A stretch of 64,000 nt of DNA from Nitrospirota bacterium (GTDB taxonomy: Bacteria > Nitrospirota > JACRHJ01): positions 21,134 to 85,133 of the forward strand of contig JACRHJ010000052.1 in NCBI GenBank assembly GCA_016212105.1, read 5' to 3'. This document shows, piece by piece, positions 7,141 to 16,472 of this stretch (position 1 is its first letter; the number at the start of each line of letters is the position of its first letter). Under the pieces are notes generated by a model that saw only the letters and a program-made list of their open reading frames with translations, ran no database searches and was not told the DNA's origin. The position numbers and the translations under genes are program-made.

Positions 7141-9815
7141 TGAAGACGATAAACGTCGTAATAAACGGCATACCCGTACAGCTCGAACGTCCGATGAACA
7201 TCGTCGAGGCGGCGAAGAGGGTGGGTATACACGTCCCGCACTTCTGCTACCACAAGGAGCTGACGATATACGCCGGCTGCCGCATATGCATGGTCGAGGT
7301 CAAGGGCAAGCCCAGGCCGGTCGCGGGATGCTCGACGATAATGTCCGACGGCATGGAGGTCTTCACCGAATCCGAGAAGGTGATAGCCGCGAGGAAGGGT
7401 GTGCTCGAACTCCAGCTCCTGCACCACCCGCTCGACTGCCCGGTCTGCGACAAGGGCGGCGAGTGCGCGCTCCAGGACTACGCCTTCAAGTACGGCGCGG
7501 CCCAGACCCGCTTCATAGAGAACAAGCGGCTCATCCCGGTCAACTACAACAACCCGCTGCTTGAGCGCAACATGGAACGCTGCGTCTCCTGCAAGCGGTG
7601 CGTCAGGATATGCGCCGAGATTCAGGGCGACTGGGTGCTCTCCGACATGAACCGCGGCTCCCGCGTCACGATGGAGTCCTTCTGCGGAGACGAGTCCGAG
7701 TGCGTCCACTGCGGCCACTGCCTCTCTAACTGCCCGGTCGGCGCGATACAGTCCAGGCTTTACAAGCACGTAGGACGCCCGTGGTACGTCGACACGGAGG
7801 CGGAGACCATCTGCCCGTACTGCGCGGACGGCTGCACCATGACGCTCCAGACCCGCGAGGACAAAGTCCTGCGCGTAGTCTCGGACGAGACGTACTCCAA
7901 GGGCGCGAACCGCGGGAGCCTGTGCGTACGCGGCCGTTTCGGGTACGACTTCCCGAACAGCAACGAAAGGCTTACGACCCCGCTCGTCAAGAAGGACGGC
8001 TACTTCGTCGAGTCCAACTGGGACGAGGCGGTCGCGCACGTAGCGAAGCGGCTCTCCGAGATAAAGTCGGCGGCCGGGCCGGACGCCATCGGCGCGGTAA
8101 TCGGCGGCAGGAACACCAACGAAGAGGCGTACCTCCTCCAGAAGTTCATGCGCACCGCGGTCGGCACGAACAACATAGACAACATGGCGCGTATGGGCCA
8201 CATAAACGCCCTGAACGCGCTTGAAGCCGCGTTCGGCGTCGCCGGCTCCACAAATCAGATAAAGGACATCGCGCAGGCCAAGGCGGTGCTGCTGATAGGC
8301 AACGACGCCGCGACCGAGAACCCGATAACGGGACTTGCAATAAAGAAGGCGGTCCTGAAGGGCGGGGCGAAGCTGATAGTTGCGGACGCGGGCAGGAACA
8401 TGATGACGAAGCATTCATCTCAGCGGCTCACCTACAGGGCCGGGAGCGAGGGCGAGCTTGTCATGGGCCTCATCAACGCCGTATTCGCGACGAATATGCA
8501 CGACGCTGACCTGGAAGCCAAAAACACGTCAGTGTTCGACAAGGTCAGGGCGAAGGCCGGGAAGTACACCCCGGCATACGTCTCCGAAAAGACCGGCATC
8601 CCAGCCGAAGACATAAAGCGCGCCGCAACGGTATTCGCGAACGCGAAGCCCGCGACGATAGTATTTGGCAAGGGTATTACCGCGACTGCGGACGGCTTCG
8701 GCAAGTCGCTTGCGCTGGCCGACCTCGCGTTCATCACCGGCAACGTCGGCAAGCCCGGCGGCGGCATAAACCCGATGGCGTCGAAGGCCGGCGAGCAGGG
8801 GGCGTGCGACGTAGGCGCGCTTCCGGACAGGCTCCCCGGCTACAGGAAGGTCTCATCCGCCGAGGACAGGAAGAGGCTCGGCGGGCTCTGGAAGTCCGAA
8901 CTCCCGGAGAACCCCGGCATGACCGTCGGCGAGATGGTCGAGGCGGCTGGCGCGGGCAAGCTCCAGGCTATGTACGTAGTCGGCGCGAACCTTGCGTACG
9001 AGCTGCCGGACACGAAGAATACGGTCGAGTACCTCAAGAAGCTGAAGTTCCTGGTCGTACATGACATATTCATGAGCGAGACGGCTCAGCTCGCGGACGT
9101 GGTCTTCCCGGCCGCTACATTCGCGGAGAAGTCGGGCACGTTCACGAACTCCGAGAGGCGCGTCCAGAGGATTGCCCCGGCGATGAAGCTGCAGGGCGGG
9201 GCCAGGCCGGACGGCGAGATAATCGCCGCCGTGTCAGCCAAGATGGGCCGCCCGATGGACTGGGAGCCGGCTGTCGTGATGGAGAAGATAAGCGTCTCGA
9301 CACCGATATACGCGGGCATAACATACGACACGCTCGCGGGCGGCGGCGTCCAGTGGCCGTACTACGAGGAGATGAAGTCCGGCACAGCCGTGCTGCACGC
9401 AGAAGGCGTGACAGGCCGTGCGGATAACACAGACGCGGGAGTAGGCGAGGGCGCGGCGCTCGCCGGCAAGGTGTTCCCGTTTGTTGCGGACATAACCGTC
9501 AGCCTGTACCACTCCGGCACGACGACCCGCAGGACGCGCGGCCCGAACATGGTAGTGGGCAAGGCATTAGCGGGCATGAACCCGTCGGACGCATCCGGAC
9601 TCGGTATCGCCGACGGCGACACGGTGGTGGTGCGTTCCAGTACCGGCGAGCTGAGGCTTCCGGCGAGCATCGACAAGGCCGTGCCGTCGGGCGTTGTGCA
9701 CATACCGGCGCACTTCGCAGACGTCTGCGCGGGCACTATTACCGGACTCGTCCTCGACCCGGCGGGCAAGACGCCGGTCGCGCGTTACTGGCCCGTGGCG
9801 GTGACAAAGGCATAG
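7140..9815 (+). CDS. nuoG: NADH-quinone oxidoreductase subunit G, formate-dehydrogenase-like
   Basis: NuoG carries the iron-sulfur chain from NuoF. The 891-residue product has a [2Fe-2S] site (C36, C47, C50, C64), the His-Cys cluster (H96, C100, C103, C109), then two complete ferredoxin motifs (C148/C151/C154/C158 and C188/C191/C194/C198). A CPYCADGC site (C225, C228, C232, C262) heads a molybdopterin-oxidoreductase domain. E. coli NuoG has lost the second ferredoxin motif, so this copy is of the formate-dehydrogenase-like type. The catalytic Cys/Sec of formate dehydrogenases is replaced by Gly353 in ARMGH, so formate oxidation is not expected. ATG 7140 shares its A with the nuoF stop. Confidence 0.94.
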   Translation: MKTINVVINGIPVQLERPMNIVEAAKRVGIHVPHFCYHKELTIYAGCRICMVEVKGKPRPVAGCSTIMSDGMEVFTESEKVIAARKGVLELQLLHHPLDCPVCDKGGECALQDYAFKYGAAQTRFIENKRLIPVNYNNPLLERNMERCVSCKRCVRICAEIQGDWVLSDMNRGSRVTMESFCGDESECVHCGHCLSNCPVGAIQSRLYKHVGRPWYVDTEAETICPYCADGCTMTLQTREDKVLRVVSDETYSKGANRGSLCVRGRFGYDFPNSNERLTTPLVKKDGYFVESNWDEAVAHVAKRLSEIKSAAGPDAIGAVIGGRNTNEEAYLLQKFMRTAVGTNNIDNMARMGHINALNALEAAFGVAGSTNQIKDIAQAKAVLLIGNDAATENPITGLAIKKAVLKGGAKLIVADAGRNMMTKHSSQRLTYRAGSEGELVMGLINAVFATNMHDADLEAKNTSVFDKVRAKAGKYTPAYVSEKTGIPAEDIKRAATVFANAKPATIVFGKGITATADGFGKSLALADLAFITGNVGKPGGGINPMASKAGEQGACDVGALPDRLPGYRKVSSAEDRKRLGGLWKSELPENPGMTVGEMVEAAGAGKLQAMYVVGANLAYELPDTKNTVEYLKKLKFLVVHDIFMSETAQLADVVFPAATFAEKSGTFTNSERRVQRIAPAMKLQGGARPDGEIIAAVSAKMGRPMDWEPAVVMEKISVSTPIYAGITYDTLAGGGVQWPYYEEMKSGTAVLHAEGVTGRADNTDAGVGEGAALAGKVFPFVADITVSLYHSGTTTRRTRGPNMVVGKALAGMNPSDASGLGIADGDTVVVRSSTGELRLPASIDKAVPSGVVHIPAHFADVCAGTITGLVLDPAGKTPVARYWPVAVTKA

Positions 9816-9995
9816 TGTAAGAATAAAACAGAAAGGGCCGACACGCAGGTCGGCCCCTACAATAGGTAGAAGGACGAAAACATATTAATGTCTGGCCTCG
9901 ACATACCGTAGGGGCCGACCTATGTGTCGGCCCTCATGCAGAGATACTGCACGAGGCATTCGTGTTCTTGGCATTGTGGTAAACAGGAGAGACCT
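9816..9995. repeat. inverted pair of family-B repeats before nuoH
   Basis: One family-B unit lies at about 9834-9862 (AGGGCCGACACGCAGGTCGG) and a second, in the opposite orientation, at about 9909-9937. The pair could fold into a long hairpin between nuoG and nuoH. The nuoH ribosome binding site (AGGAG, 9985-9989) follows. Confidence 0.8.
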
Positions 9996-11075
9996 GTGGG
10001 CATAATCGACCTCTTGGTACTTACAATATATATCGTGGCCGGCGGGGCGCTGATCATGGTGTTCACCCTGCTGAACACCGCGTACCTGACCTACTACGAG
10101 CGCAAGGTCATGGCCCATATGCAGCAGAGGCTCGGGCCGATGCACACGGGGTACCACGGCCTGCTCCAGCCGCTCGCGGACGGCCTCAAGCTGTTCTTCA
10201 AGGAGGACATCATCCCGTCCCAGGCGGACAAGGCGGTCTTCATCCTCGCCCCGCTGATGGGACTGATACCCGCGTTCATATCCTTCGCTGTCGTGCCGTT
10301 CGGTCCCAAGTTCACTGTGATGGGGCATGAGGTTCCGCTGTACCTCGCCGACCTCAACATAAGCCTGCTGTACGTACTCGCGCTGTCGTCCATGGGCGCT
10401 TACGGCATAATCATGGCGGGCTGGTCGTCCAACTCCAAGTACGCGCTGATGGGGGGCTTACGCTCCTCGTCCCAGGTCATCAGCTACGAGATAGCGATGG
10501 GACTTTCGCTCATATCCGTCCTTATGATGAGCGGGTCGCTCTCGCTGGTCGAGATTACCAAGGCCCAGGCGGGCGCAGGTCTACTGGGAATCCTACCCAA
10601 CTGGAACGTGTTCTGCCAGCCTGTCGCGTTCATCATCTACCTGATCGCGTCCATCGCAGAGACGAACCGCGCGCCGTTCGACCTCCCCGAGGCCGAGAAC
10701 GAGCTGGTCGCGGGCTTCCATGTTGAGTACTCCGGCATGCGGTTCGCGTACTTCTTCATGGCCGAGTACGCAAACATGCTGATGGTCTCCTGTCTGGCCG
10801 TGGTGCTGTTCCTCGGCGGCTGGAACCCGATAATACCGCGCTCGGTGTTCGAGATGGTGCCGGGGCTGGGCGGATATATCGGCTTCATCGGGGACCCGGC
10901 GGTCTGGTGGTTCATCATCAAGCTGTACGCTTACTTCTTCCTGTTCCTGTGGTTCCGGGCTACGCTGCCGAGGCTCCGGTACGACCAGCTCATGAAGCTC
11001 GGATGGAAGATCATGCTACCGGTCGCCCTGGCGAACATACTGGTCACAGGCATCGTAATGACGTTCCTTAATTAG
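9996..11075 (+). CDS. nuoH: NADH-quinone oxidoreductase subunit H
   Basis: NuoH is the membrane subunit that closes the quinone cavity and links the peripheral and membrane arms. The 359-residue product is strongly hydrophobic, with about eight helices. It carries the family signature [20 protein letters not shown] and the early [16 protein letters not shown] block. I chose GTG 9996 because AGGAG lies six bases upstream and the protein then begins MGIIDLL; the longer frame would add a non-conserved, repeat-derived stretch. Confidence 0.95.
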   Translation: MGIIDLLVLTIYIVAGGALIMVFTLLNTAYLTYYERKVMAHMQQRLGPMHTGYHGLLQPLADGLKLFFKEDIIPSQADKAVFILAPLMGLIPAFISFAVVPFGPKFTVMGHEVPLYLADLNISLLYVLALSSMGAYGIIMAGWSSNSKYALMGGLRSSSQVISYEIAMGLSLISVLMMSGSLSLVEITKAQAGAGLLGILPNWNVFCQPVAFIIYLIASIAETNRAPFDLPEAENELVAGFHVEYSGMRFAYFFMAEYANMLMVSCLAVVLFLGGWNPIIPRSVFEMVPGLGGYIGFIGDPAVWWFIIKLYAYFFLFLWFRATLPRLRYDQLMKLGWKIMLPVALANILVTGIVMTFLN

Positions 11076-11086
11076 GAGGACATGAC

Positions 11087-11554
11087 TTGTCCGGCCTTGA
11101 GAAGTTCATAAAAACCATATTCTTCTGGGAAATCTTGAAGGGCATGAAGCTCACCTTCAAGACCATGTTCGACAAGCCGGTGACGAGGCTCTATCCCAAG
11201 GAGAAGCCCGTCGTGCCGCCCGTGTCGCGCGGCCTCCATGCGCTCCGCCGCCACCCGAACGGCAAAGAGATGTGCATCGCGTGCGGCCTGTGCGCGGCAT
11301 ACTGCCCGACCCGCTGCATTAACATCAGGACGTCCGAGAACCCAGACCACTCGAAGGCTATCGACGTCTACGAGATAGAAATATTGAAATGCCTGTTCTG
11401 CGGGTACTGCGTCGAGGCATGCCCGGTGCGGGCGCTCACGATGACCCAGGAGTACGAGCTGGCGAGCTATACGCGCGAGAGCCTGCTGTATACGAAGGCG
11501 ATGCTCCTCGCGAACGGCGACAGGTACGTTGGAAAGGAGACCCACTTCGACTGA
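11087..11554 (+). CDS. nuoI: NADH-quinone oxidoreductase subunit I
   Basis: NuoI carries clusters N6a and N6b, which feed electrons to N2 in NuoB. The 155-residue product has two classical 4Fe-4S motifs: C63/C66/C69/C73 (CIACGLCAAYCP) and C102/C105/C108/C112 (CLFCGYCVEACP). The start is TTG 11087, with AGGAGGA at 11074-11080; the ATG five bases earlier is out of frame. The stop overlaps the nuoJ start by one base. Confidence 0.95.
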   Translation: MSGLEKFIKTIFFWEILKGMKLTFKTMFDKPVTRLYPKEKPVVPPVSRGLHALRRHPNGKEMCIACGLCAAYCPTRCINIRTSENPDHSKAIDVYEIEILKCLFCGYCVEACPVRALTMTQEYELASYTRESLLYTKAMLLANGDRYVGKETHFD

Positions 11555-12066
11555 TGCTACTCCAGACCGGCTTCATATATTTCGCGACTGTAATCGTCGT
11601 ATGCGCGCTGATGGTAATCACCAGGAAGAACCCGGTGCACTCGGTGCTGTTCATGCTGCCGCTGTTCTTCCACGTCGCGGGCATTTTCATCATGCTGAAC
11701 GCGGAGTTCGTCGCGGCGGTGCAGGTGCTCGTATACGCGGGCGCCATCATGGTCCTGTTCCTGTTCGTGGTCATGCTGCTGAACATACAGAAGGAACGCG
11801 TCCGGCCGAGGGTCGGGCTCAAGTGGACCTTCACCGCGCCTCTCGGGCTGACGCTGTTCGGGTTCCTGGTGGCCATACTCGTAAGGTCGCAGTATAACGG
11901 GACGCAGGGCAGCTTCACGATAGAGGCCGTGAAGCAGATAGGCAACTCGCAGGCGATCGGCCAGGTGCTGTACACGGACTTCCTTTTCCCGTTCGAGGTC
12001 GCGTCCGTCATCCTTCTGGTAGCGATGGTCGGCGCGATAGTCCTGGCCAAGAAGCGGCTGGATTAA
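11554..12066 (+). CDS. nuoJ: NADH-quinone oxidoreductase subunit J
   Basis: NuoJ is a five-helix subunit of the proton-pumping arm. The 170-residue product has the conserved helix-3 region (EFVAAVQVLVYAGAIMVLF), which forms the pi-bulge hinge in known complex I structures. The ATG shares its A with the nuoI stop, so translation is likely coupled. A repeat cluster separates it from nuoK. Confidence 0.94.
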   Translation: MLLQTGFIYFATVIVVCALMVITRKNPVHSVLFMLPLFFHVAGIFIMLNAEFVAAVQVLVYAGAIMVLFLFVVMLLNIQKERVRPRVGLKWTFTAPLGLTLFGFLVAILVRSQYNGTQGSFTIEAVKQIGNSQAIGQVLYTDFLFPFEVASVILLVAMVGAIVLAKKRLD

Positions 12067-12258
12067 CCGGGGCAACCTAAAAAGCTGGGCCGACACGTGG
12101 CCCGAAAGACGGGCCTTGGTACGGCCCCTACGAAGCTCCGTCATTCCCGCCCCGGCTTTAGGCATGCCGGGGCAGGCTCCAGCGGGAATCCAGGTAGTTC
12201 ATAATTCCTGGACCCCGTGTCAAGCACGGGGCGACAATCATGCAAGCCGGAGATGAAA
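12067..12258. repeat. repeat cluster between nuoJ and nuoK
   Basis: A family-B-like unit at about 12088-12130 precedes a complete family-A element at 12140-12240, with the two hairpins ATTCCCGC/GCGGGAAT and CCCCGTG/CACGGGG. The ribosome binding site for nuoK (GGAG, 12249-12252) starts just after the element. Confidence 0.85.
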
Positions 12259-12561
12259 ATGGTCCCACTGAACTGGTACATAGCGCTCAGCGCGGCGGTC
12301 TTCTGCATAGGCGTCGCGGGCGTGCTCTCGCGCAGGAACATCATCATCATATTCCTGTCGATCGAGCTTATACTGAACTCGGTAAACATACTTCTCGTCG
12401 CATACTCGCACTTCCTGAACTCGATGCGCGGGCAGGTGTTCGTCTTCTTCATCATGGCGGTCGCGGCCGCCGAGGCCGCCATAGGCCTCGCTATCATCAT
12501 CGCCTTGTACAGGAACAAGGAGACGGTGCTTACCGACGAGATAAACCTGATGAAGTGGTGA
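12259..12561 (+). CDS. nuoK: NADH-quinone oxidoreductase subunit K
   Basis: NuoK is a three-helix antiporter-related subunit of the membrane arm. With the start at ATG 12259 the product is 100 residues, exactly the E. coli length, and begins [10 protein letters not shown]. The two key membrane glutamates fall at E36 and E72, the same numbers as in E. coli. GGAG lies six bases upstream; in-frame starts further upstream would lie in repeat sequence. Confidence 0.95.
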   Translation: MVPLNWYIALSAAVFCIGVAGVLSRRNIIIIFLSIELILNSVNILLVAYSHFLNSMRGQVFVFFIMAVAAAEAAIGLAIIIALYRNKETVLTDEINLMKW

Positions 12562-12773
12562 AAGGGGCAACTTTGCCCGTCATTCCCGCGCCCCGGCTTT
12601 AGACATACCGGGGTAAACTCCGGCGGGAATCCAGGAAGTTGATAAATTCCTGGACCCCGTGTCAAGCACGGGGCGACAAGCAATATATGTCATTCTGAGC
12701 GAAGCGAAGAATCTGCTTTTCATAATATGGTATGGGCGCAATTTTGCGCCCGAACATTGCGAGGCTCTTCTGA
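12562..12773. repeat. repeat cluster between nuoK and nuoL
   Basis: A complete family-A element lies at 12579-12680, followed by a family-C unit at about 12689-12717 and a short palindrome GGGCGCAA/TTGCGCCC at 12734-12751. No gene is visible. Confidence 0.85.
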
Positions 12774-14714
12774 ATGCTTAAATACGCACTGATACCGTTC
12801 CTGCCGCTCGCGGCCTTCGTCTTCAACGGCCTGCTCGGCCGCTGGCTGAAGGACAAGGCCCACTGGCCGCCGCTGTTCGCGGTGCTGTTCTCGTTCGTCC
12901 TTGCGGTCTCCACCCTTTTCGAGGTCATGGGCGGAGGACACATCGAACACGTCCTCTATTCCTGGATAGTGTCCGGCGGGTTCGACGTCCACATCGGGTT
13001 CAAGATAGACCAGTTGACGGCGGTGATGCTCATCGTCGTGACGACGGTCAGCTCGCTCGTCCATATATACTCCGTAGGGTACATGCACGGAGACAAGGGC
13101 TACCCGCGCTTCTTTGCGTACCTCTCGCTCTTCACGTTCTCGATGCTGATGCTGGTCATGGCGGACAACTTCCTCCAGCTCTACGTATTCTGGGAGGCGG
13201 TGGGCCTGTGCTCGTACTTCCTCATCGGGTTCTGGTACGAGAAGAAGTCGGCGTCGGACGCGGGCAAGAAGGCCTTCGTCGTGAACAGGGTCGGCGACTT
13301 CGGGTTCGGCCTGGGCGTGATGCTCATATTCATAACCTTCGGGACGCTTAACTACGACGCGGTCTTCGCTACGGCGGGCTTCCATGCCGCGGAGACGGTG
13401 AACATCATGGGCGGGACGTACTCGCTGATGACCGTCATCGCGCTCCTGCTCTTCACAGGCGCGGTCGGCAAGTCCGCCCAGCTCCCGCTTCACGTCTGGC
13501 TGCCGGACGCGATGGAGGGCCCGACACCTGTCTCGGCGCTCATACACGCGGCGACGATGGTCACGGCCGGCGTCTTCATGGTCGCACGCTGCCACCCGAT
13601 ATTCAACCTGTCGCCGGTCGCCCTCGACGTCGTCACCTGGACGGGCGGCATCACGGCTCTCTTCGCCTCGACGATCGCGCTGACGCAGTACGACATCAAG
13701 CGTGTCGTGGCCTACTCCACGATCAGCCAGCTCGGTTACATGTTCGTCGCATGCGGGGTGGGGGCGTATACCGCCGGCATATTCCACCTTATGACGCATG
13801 CCTTCTTCAAGGGCCTGCTGTTCCTCGGCGCGGGCTCCGTGATACACGCGATGTCCGGCGAACAGGACATGCGCAACATGGGCGGCCTGAAGAAGGCGAT
13901 ACCCTGGACGTTCGGGACGTTCCTGCTCGCGTCCTTGTCCATCTCCGGCGTGCCGGGCCTTGCCGGGTTCTTCAGCAAGGACGAGATACTCTGGAAGGCG
14001 TTCACGTCGCACGGGGCCGGCCACACGGTGTACTACCTGCTCGCGTTCGCCGCGTTCCTGACCGCGTTCTATTCATTCAGGGTCATCTTCATGACGTTCT
14101 ACGGCGACTGCCGGGCGAGCCACGAGGTCGCCCACCATGTCCACGAGTCGCCAAAGGTGATGCTCCTGCCGCTCGTCATCCTCGCTACGCTCGCGGTGGT
14201 CGCGGGTTATGTCGGCGTGCCTGAAGCGATTGGCGGGTCCAACCGGTTCCACGGCTTCATGGCGCACGTATTCGGAGGCGGGCACGGCGCGGTTGAAGGC
14301 GTCGTCGAGGGCGGCGCGTCGCATGCGCTTGAGGTGACCATGATGCTCGTCTCGATACTCATAGGCGTCGGCGGCATCGGGCTCGCGTGGTTCATGTACA
14401 TCGTGAAGCCGGACCTGCCGGGCAAGGTCGCGGGCGCGTCAACCGCGGTGTACAACCTGCTTTACAACAAATACTACATAGACGAGATATACGACTTCGT
14501 CTTAGTGAACCCGGTAAAGTGGGCGTCCACCCACTTCTTCTGGAAGGTTGTGGACGTGAGCATCATAGACGCCTTCGTGAACGCTGTCGCGTCTCTCGTG
14601 GACGCGATGAGCAGGGTATTGAGGCGTCTCCAGAGCGGGTATTTCCACCACTACGCGATGGGCATGGCGCTGGGCGTTTTCGTGATTGTCGGCGTGTTCC
14701 TATTTATCAGGTAA
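12774..14714 (+). CDS. nuoL: NADH-quinone oxidoreductase subunit L
   Basis: NuoL is the distal antiporter-like proton channel of complex I. The 646-residue product has about 16 membrane helices and a long C-terminal extension that ends in a last helix, matching the lateral helix HL of known structures. The conserved Glu lies in FWEAVGLCSYFLIGFW and the channel lysine in GKSAQLPLHVWLPDAM, with the following PTPVSALIHAATMV block intact. nuoM begins eight bases downstream. Confidence 0.96.
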   Translation: MLKYALIPFLPLAAFVFNGLLGRWLKDKAHWPPLFAVLFSFVLAVSTLFEVMGGGHIEHVLYSWIVSGGFDVHIGFKIDQLTAVMLIVVTTVSSLVHIYSVGYMHGDKGYPRFFAYLSLFTFSMLMLVMADNFLQLYVFWEAVGLCSYFLIGFWYEKKSASDAGKKAFVVNRVGDFGFGLGVMLIFITFGTLNYDAVFATAGFHAAETVNIMGGTYSLMTVIALLLFTGAVGKSAQLPLHVWLPDAMEGPTPVSALIHAATMVTAGVFMVARCHPIFNLSPVALDVVTWTGGITALFASTIALTQYDIKRVVAYSTISQLGYMFVACGVGAYTAGIFHLMTHAFFKGLLFLGAGSVIHAMSGEQDMRNMGGLKKAIPWTFGTFLLASLSISGVPGLAGFFSKDEILWKAFTSHGAGHTVYYLLAFAAFLTAFYSFRVIFMTFYGDCRASHEVAHHVHESPKVMLLPLVILATLAVVAGYVGVPEAIGGSNRFHGFMAHVFGGGHGAVEGVVEGGASHALEVTMMLVSILIGVGGIGLAWFMYIVKPDLPGKVAGASTAVYNLLYNKYYIDEIYDFVLVNPVKWASTHFFWKVVDVSIIDAFVNAVASLVDAMSRVLRRLQSGYFHHYAMGMALGVFVIVGVFLFIR

Positions 14715-14722
14715 GGGCCAAG

Positions 14723-16246
14723 ATGACCGAATACATAATGAACACACTGAGCTACCCCGTGCTGAGCTGGACCGCGTTCATGCCGGTGCTCGGCTCGGTG
14801 GCGATACTCCTCTTCGCGCGGGAAAACGACAACCTGGCCCGGTACCTCGCGCTCGCGACGGCTGCCGCGACGTTTGTTTTGTCGCTCCCGCTCGTCATGC
14901 AGTTCGACACGACGACCCACAACATGCAGTTCGTCGAGTCGAAGCCCTGGATACCGGGCTGGAACGTCAACTACATCATGGGCGTGGACGGCATAAGCGT
15001 CCTGCTCGTCCTGCTCACGACGCTCCTCACGCTAATCTGCGTCGTCTCCTCGTGGAAGGCCATACAGAAGCACGTCAAGGAGTACATGATCGCGCTCCTG
15101 CTGCTCGAAACCGGCATGGTCGGAGTCTTCTGCGCGCTCGACCTCTTCCTGTTCTATATCTTCTGGGAGGCGATGCTCATCCCGATGTACCTGCTGATCG
15201 GCATCTGGGGCGGGCCGAGGAAGCTATACGCGGCGGTCAAGTTCTTCCTGTACACGTTCGCGGGCAGTGCCCTGATGCTTATCGGAATAATCGCGCTTTA
15301 CTACCAGGGCGGGCACACCTTCGAGATCGTGAAGCTTATGGGCCAGGAATACCCGATGCAGCTCCAGTTCTGGCTGTTCCTCGCGTTCTTCCTCGCGTTC
15401 GCCATCAAGGTCCCGATGTTCCCGTTCCACACCTGGCTGCCTGACGCGCACGTCGAGGCACCGACCGCCGGGTCGGTCATACTGGCGGGCGTCCTCCTGA
15501 AGATGGGCACATACGGCTTCCTGCGGTTCAACCTGCCGATGTTCCCGGATGCGACGCTCTACTTCACTCCGATGATAATGGTCATCTCGGTCGTGGGGAT
15601 AATATACGGCGCGCTGGTCGCCATGATACAGGCAGACCTCAAGAAGCTGATCGCGTACTCGTCGGTCAGCCACATGGGCTTCGTCACGCTCGGCATCTTC
15701 GCTCTCAACACGCAGGGGCTCGAGGGTGGGATACTCCAGATGCTGAACCACGGCGTCACAACCGGCGCGCTCTTCCTTTGCGTCGGCATAATATACGAGC
15801 GCACGCACACGAGGATGATTGCGGACTTCGGCGGGCTGACGAAGAAGCTGCCGATATACGCGACGTTTTTCATGATATTCACGCTGTCGTCGCTCGGCCT
15901 GCCGGGCATGAACGGGTTCGTCGGCGAGTTCCTGATACTCCTTGGCGCGTTCACCTCGCAGAGGATATACGCGGTAATCGGCACGACCGGCATAATCCTC
16001 GGCGCGGCCTACATGCTCTGGATGTTCCAGAGGGTCATGTTCATGGAGCTTAAACCCAGGAACGAGTCGCTTCTCGACATGGACTGGCGCGAGGCCGCGA
16101 CGCTCATCCCGCTCGCAGTTCTGGTATTCTGGATAGGGCTGTTCCCGAACCCGTTCCTGAACATACTGCACGTCACCGTGCAGCACCTGCTGGAGCAGGT
16201 GAACGGCACCGCGCAGATGACCGCCGCCGCGATGCTTGTGAAGTAG
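14723..16246 (+). CDS. nuoM: NADH-quinone oxidoreductase subunit M
   Basis: NuoM is the second antiporter-like proton channel. The 507-residue product has about 14 helices, with the conserved Glu in FWEAMLIPMYLLIG and the channel block VPMFPFHTWLPDAHVEAPT. The start at ATG 14723 follows nuoL closely; an alternative ATG at 14738 would shorten it by five residues. The longer upstream frame only shadows nuoL. Confidence 0.95.
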   Translation: MTEYIMNTLSYPVLSWTAFMPVLGSVAILLFARENDNLARYLALATAAATFVLSLPLVMQFDTTTHNMQFVESKPWIPGWNVNYIMGVDGISVLLVLLTTLLTLICVVSSWKAIQKHVKEYMIALLLLETGMVGVFCALDLFLFYIFWEAMLIPMYLLIGIWGGPRKLYAAVKFFLYTFAGSALMLIGIIALYYQGGHTFEIVKLMGQEYPMQLQFWLFLAFFLAFAIKVPMFPFHTWLPDAHVEAPTAGSVILAGVLLKMGTYGFLRFNLPMFPDATLYFTPMIMVISVVGIIYGALVAMIQADLKKLIAYSSVSHMGFVTLGIFALNTQGLEGGILQMLNHGVTTGALFLCVGIIYERTHTRMIADFGGLTKKLPIYATFFMIFTLSSLGLPGMNGFVGEFLILLGAFTSQRIYAVIGTTGIILGAAYMLWMFQRVMFMELKPRNESLLDMDWREAATLIPLAVLVFWIGLFPNPFLNILHVTVQHLLEQVNGTAQMTAAAMLVK

Positions 16247-16472
16247 AGGAGACCCCTCACCCCAACCCCTCTCCCGCGAGGAGCGAGAGATTAATTAATT
16301 CCTGGATTCCCGCCTTCGCGGGAATGACGATATAATGCTAATATCCCGACGGCAGGCCGCAGGCCGCGTCCGTCGGGCAGCATAAAAGTTTCTGGGCCGC
16401 CTCTTTACAAAGAGGCGGGACGTTGGATTTTGATTTTCGACTTTGACTTTTCGCTTTTTCCGGAGGGTTTTG
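16247..16472. repeat. repeat and hairpin cluster between nuoM and nuoN
   Basis: A family-F C-rich unit (about 16255-16290) precedes an inverted family-A hairpin (16300-16329). Two further palindromes follow: CCCGACGG/CCGTCGGG (16345-16352 with 16370-16377) and CGCCTCTTT/AAAGAGGCG (16398-16417). The nuoN ribosome binding site CGGAGGG is at 16461-16467. Confidence 0.8.

Noticed and set aside
6609..8414. 601-codon minus-strand frame under nuoF-nuoG
   Set aside because: It spans two genuine genes on the other strand and has low-complexity Arg/Val/Leu composition typical of antisense frames in GC-rich DNA.
7140..9815. Active formate dehydrogenase
   Set aside because: The catalytic Cys/Sec position is Gly353, and the gene sits in place of nuoG inside a full nuo operon.
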